DNA of 64,000 nucleotides from positions 12,537,501 to 12,601,500 of the forward strand of contig NC_077247.1 in assembly GCF_947179165.1 (NCBI RefSeq), in the 5' to 3' direction. The position numbers and the translations under genes were made by a program. The first letter of the stretch is position 1, and each line of letters begins with the position of its first letter. This stretch comes from Solanum dulcamara. Its lineage: Eukaryota; Streptophyta; Magnoliopsida; Solanales; Solanaceae. Below are positions 59,816 to 64,000 of this stretch, in pieces. The notes beneath the pieces were generated by a model. The model made no database searches, was not told where the DNA came from, and saw only the letters and a program-made list of their open reading frames with translations.

Positions 59816-60950
59816 AAGTCTATAAATAATCATCCTTACCCTTGCTAGAAACCAAAGGGAAATATTTCATCTTATGACCTATCTTACTACAACCATAACA
59901 TGCATCACAACCTGCTAAGAAATCTCCTCGATGGTTCTTCCCATACATCCTATATGTGGGAACAATCTGACCACTCGGAGCACTCTCTTGAGACTTAGGG
60001 TTAGATGTCCTATCCTTATTGAAATTTTCAACTAGAGCACTAGATGAAGCAGGGACAAAGACTTTTTGTTGATACTGAGAATGACCACTATTATCGGACC
60101 TCAGATGAGAGTAGTCACAACTATCTTTCCTCACCCTCTTAGTCTCTCTATCCCTCTCCTTAAGCTTCTCTTCTTTAATTTGTTGAGAGTAAGCCAACAA
60201 CCTTGACATATCTATATTCTTAATAAACATGGAAGTTATAAATTCTTTGACCACCAATTATAAAATGCAGGAAATAAACTTGCTCTTTCGAGTTCTAGAG
60301 TCGGCAACCATTGCTGGAGCATACTTGGACAATTGAGTGAACTTCATACCATATTCCTTCACATTCATATTTTCTTGTTTCTAGTTAATGAACACTTGAA
60401 ATTTAGCCTCCCTCGTCTCAAGGGGAAAGGAATAGTCTAGAAAAGCACCCTTGAACAAAATCCAAAGTTCAAGTGTTCATTAACTAGAAACAAAAATCCG
60501 CCTTTTCCAATGCAGTTACACCCACGATGTACAAAATCATTTGAATTCTCTCAACAAATTATTGTGGATCCTCGTCCACCTTTGAACCATGAGATTTCAG
60601 AGGATTCATACGACTGAAGTTTTAAACCCTTATCACCGCTGTACACATAATTGGGTTCATAAGAGCTATAAAATGAATGTTAGCTTAAGCCATCATGGAT
60701 GGGAAAGCAACCTCAACTTTGCATGAGTGACTTTCTAGGCCAAAGGATCATCCATAGTATGAGGTTCTTGTTGCTCCTCATTTTGATTCACATTCCTTCT
60801 TAATGGAGCTCTTCTTGGAGGACACGAATTAAAAGTAAACCTTATTGAGTTTAACTCTATTGGATGATGAAGAGTATGAAAGAAGTGCAGTTTCTTAAAC
60901 ATCTTATAGCCTCCTATATAACATGTAGAATGCTTTATACCGATGAACAA
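59816..60950 (-). pseudogene. M gag, copy B
   Basis: N-terminal segment RRAPLRRNVNQNEEQQEPHT near 60765-60820. SRLLAYSQQIKEEKLKERDR near 60150-60215. Zinc knuckle near 59870-59905 reads CYGCSKIGHKMKYFP, with the last Cys changed to Tyr/Phe context but the first two Cys and His kept. The central capsid is damaged by an indel near 60455-60495, where about 75 bp of copy A are replaced by filler that includes an inverted copy of local sequence. Confidence 0.82.
60377..60491. repeat. 24-bp perfect inverted repeat (templated filler)
   Basis: Arms 60377-60400 and 60468-60491 are exact reverse complements (GTTTCTAGTTAATGAACACT at the start of the left arm), 67 bp apart. Copy A has only the left-arm sequence (near 27600). 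Confidence 0.92.
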
Positions 60951-61001
60951 GAATCATTCAATACAGCTTGTAAGACACTTAAGTCAACTTGAAAACATGG
61001 G

Positions 61002-61013
61002 GCTTTGATTAAA
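61002..61013 (-). other. Primer-binding site of M, copy B
   Basis: Plus strand GCTTTGATTAAA, a decayed form of GCTCTGATACCA; five bases from the LTR at 61019. Confidence 0.7.
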
Positions 61014-61018
61014 AAGTT

Positions 61019-61611
61019 TGTCACGACCCAAAATACTCCCCTAGGCGTGTCATGGAAAATAGTATTCTAAAAGAACCTAAACAATCCACTTGACATAGGC
61101 ATGATACTAAGATAAAGAAAATAACTGAAATAAGGATACAAGGAGAAAATATGTCTCAAATAACAATCTCATTATAGCAGGGAAAATCTTTACAAAGACC
61201 ACAAACAGAATCTGATCTTTGACATAACCCTTTACTAACATAGGTGAGTTGCTAGGACATGTCCCTAGCTAACTCAATAATATAAAACTAAAAGCATAGT
61301 CTGACATGAACATAAGACACTCATAACTGACATATCCTCGAATCGTGAGGACTCACCAAGTAATGCAACACTGATAAGATCTAATACTAACTGTAGGTGT
61401 AAAATAGAGCATTGTGACCTATATTATAAAATATTATAGGAAAAAGTATGCGGTCAGTACTATGAAATGTAATGAGTATGAGGAATGATGCAAGAACATG
61501 GAAACATACTAATATGAGTTTGAAAATATGGTATTGCATTGACCAATCTAAAGCATGACATAATCCTTATAAACATTGTTAGAATAATGAAACATGGTCA
61601 ATGAAAAAATA
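61019..61611 (-). mobile_element. M 5' LTR (right), copy B, interrupted
   Basis: Starts TGTCACGACCC and follows copy A 28297-28886. Cut at 61611 by the start of an L-family LTR. The five bases before the junction are AAATA; the far side is outside the window. Confidence 0.85.
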
Positions 61612-64000
61612 TGTTATGCCCCATACTTTTGTACTTCGGAACGCCTTCTTAAGCTTCTTAAAAGTTTCCATATGACCTAGACTGTCTACCACACTATCAA
61701 ATAACTCTAAGAAAAGGAGAATGAGATATTCCATAATAAGAAAGATTGGAAATAGGGCTATAAAAATACGGAAGGATTTGGAGGCCAAGTAATGGGTCAT
61801 AGGACTCGATCTACTTGCATAAGCTACCAACTTGGATGTCCTACATAATTAAGCTACTTGAGTATATATCGAGCATAAGTAGAAAGGAATAGATAGGCTC
61901 TTAAAGTAAGATGAGATTACGAACCCACGGAAATAAAGAAAGCAGGTGAAAAGTAGGTGATGCACGTACTTGGACCAAGTAGGTGACTCACCTACTTAGG
62001 ATGGACCCCACGCTGCCACATGGCAACTTTAGATTGGCCGCATGGTCGAGGTGCTGCCCTAGAGGGCTGCCACATATCACCCCTAGGGGGATGCCATGTT
62101 TCACACCCAAAGAAAGGATATATATGCTTATTCTTATGACTAAGCTTTCATTTTAAGCATTTTGGACTTGGAAAAGTGGAGAGAAAACTTGAGGGAGAGA
62201 AGAGAGAGTCACAGCAGCCACAAGAAGAAGGTAATCCCTCCAATTTCATTCTGTGATTTAATTATTTAAGGTATCCTATGGTTACATAACAGTGCTTAAT
62301 CGCGTAAATTGAATTTTTGGGGCAGCAAGATAGGGCGACGAACAACCCATCAGTTTTTAGCGCGTTAAGGAGCTTTCAAGGGAAAGTTTCAGCAAGGTAA
62401 GGTTTGATTCTCTCCTCCGATATTTGGTAAAGTGTTTAAGCATATTATGGGTGTGTAAACATGAGTTGGAGACGTGAAAATATTGATGTTACGACTGAAG
62501 GAAGTTGCAGGTCATGTAGGGACTGTTTTGATGTATTCTAGTGGCTTAAAATATAACTAGTGTCGTTGTTATTGTAGTGTCGTATTGGGAATTGTTTTTT
62601 TGTGTTGAAGGGCTGTAAACATGTCTAAATATGGGTATACGTGATTCTTGTTTCATCCACATGATACCCCATTTCATATGGTTATGATTTTACGAAATAA
62701 AGATTGAAAAACCATAGTTTGGAGTCTTAGTTTTGAGCGGGCTGTTTGGGACTTGTTTGGTGTGATGTTGAGGTGGTATAATTGTGTATTGGCTGCTGGT
62801 TGTTGTTTTTGGTTGGCTGTACTAATTGAAAATGTAATGGTGAGTTTGGATAGGGCAAGTTATAGAGGAGATGCTATCTGGATTCCATTAACTTCTAACT
62901 AACTAATAGACTAGTCGAGACTAGTCAAGAAAGGTGAATAAGGAATTGATTCCTATGGGTGCTTAGTTATGGATTTAGAAGATGGAAAGTTAAAGGTTAT
63001 TAATATTAGTATTACCTTCGTGTTAAATAGGTCCAGAGGACGACTAGACAAGCTGGGTTAAAAGAAATCGATAAAAGGTATGTGAAACTACCCTTTCTTC
63101 TCTTTTGGCATGTCTTAGATATAAGTATTATGTAGATGAAACTGGGTTATTCCATTCTTAAAGATCTGAGTATTAGTTAAGACTCTTGTTCACTTCCTTC
63201 TGATTAGAACTCATGTAATAAGTTGAGTCGTTACCTTTCAAGTCTTCCATGTGATGAAAAGTAGTACATGTAAAGCTTGTCCTTTCCCACTTCTAGAAAG
63301 GATGGACTAAAGTAATATAGGACATGGATTTGGAGGTAACTCCATTTATAAGTTATGGGTGTAACTCATGACTTGTAGTAACTTCTAAACATTAAGGGTC
63401 TGAAAGTAGTTAAACTACTATTCTCGAGCCTTCTATATAGTGAATAGTAAATGGAGGTACCAACCCCTCTTCCTAAAGGATCTACAGTGATAATGGTCTC
63501 TAATTGCATAAGTTGTGTCTTTGTTTGCATGAGCTATGTGGTATTGTATTGATGCATGTCTATGATTCCTGAGGCCCCAATTCATGTAATCCCTAATGAC
63601 ATCTAAAAGGCACTTCGGATAATTACTTTCTTGGTGTTCAGGTGACTATTCACTTGACTATTTCATTGAGTCTCAGAGGGTGACTTAGTTGCATATAGTT
63701 TCTCACTACCCTACTTGTGCATGCTGTAACCCTTCTTTCTTTGCATCTCATGATAGGCCAGATATTATATCGGGCATAACTTTACTACTTCTTTCACTGA
63801 GTCCCAGTCCGAGTATGTATAGTTCTATATATGAGGAGATGATTTCATACGTGAGGCACAGTAATATGTTATGACGATAAGATTATTCATTGAGTTCTGG
63901 GATGGATATAATATGATGGTATATGTTGTAATATTATAGTATGTGTGTGATGGTATGTGTGGCAAAATAAGAAAGGAATACCGAGTCCCTTCCTGAAGGG
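61612..64000 (+). mobile_element. L-family LTR, partial (continues past window end)
   Basis: Starts TGTTATGCCCCATACTTTTG and follows, in the opposite orientation, the L LTR end at 18691 (for example GGAGGCCAAGTAATGGGTCA near 61782 and GGCATGTCTTAGATATAAGT near 63108). More diverged from L than L's two LTRs are from each other. A GAGAGA-rich leader with a possible splice donor (AAGAAGGTAATC near 62226) lies about 600 bp in. 2389 of an expected ~3400 bp are visible. The 61-codon ORF at 63689-63874 is not supported as a gene. Confidence 0.88.

Overview
The window looks like plant nuclear DNA, most likely from a large, repeat-rich eudicot genome. The LTR and pol flavours suggest Solanaceae, but that is an inference from general familiarity, not a search. 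It is AT-rich and consists almost entirely of nested, decayed Ty3/gypsy LTR retrotransposons of chromovirus type (integrase with a C-terminal chromodomain, primer-binding sites complementary to initiator Met tRNA). I see no intact host gene, tRNA gene, CRISPR array or bacterial-type operon. The only host-gene candidate is a 97-codon ORF at 32771-33064 (-), in the one low-transposon island (about 30.6-33.8 kb).

Family labels used here: G1 (+ strand, complete with target-site duplications at 34489-46626), G2 (+ strand, the oldest host layer), M (- strand, inserted in the G2 3' LTR), S (a solo LTR, - orientation, inside G1 pol) and L (- strand, very long LTRs, short interior).

Layout. Copy A: S 1-1714, G1 integrase end and truncated 3' LTR 1715-4717, G2 5' LTR and gag 4718-9277, L 9278-18691, rest of G2 pol 18697-21601, G2 3' LTR stub 21602-21784, M 21785 to about 29955. 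Island: LTR fragment to 30566, MITE-like ends, the small ORF, a 179-bp tandem duplication and a 30-bp minisatellite. Copy B: G1 34489-46626 with S at 39830-42872 inside, G2 46632-54631 with no L, M 54632-61611, then the start of a second L-family LTR at 61612-64000.

Main structural result. A and B are two direct copies of one nested block, because they share independent insertion junctions: S in G1 with target duplication TGTTA, G1 in G2, and M in the G2 3' LTR after TTCGG. After duplication, L entered copy A (duplication CATAA; B keeps the empty site), an L-type LTR entered copy B, and both copies lost pieces through microhomology deletions, some with templated filler. The most unusual single item is a 98-bp 5S rRNA-like sequence in the interior of L, in the element's sense direction.

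Function. None of the gag-pol sets is intact. Most premature stops in G1 sit where one C-to-T transition (or G-to-A) explains them, as expected for long-term methylated DNA. L has lost nearly all gag-pol, so it would have depended on proteins from other elements.
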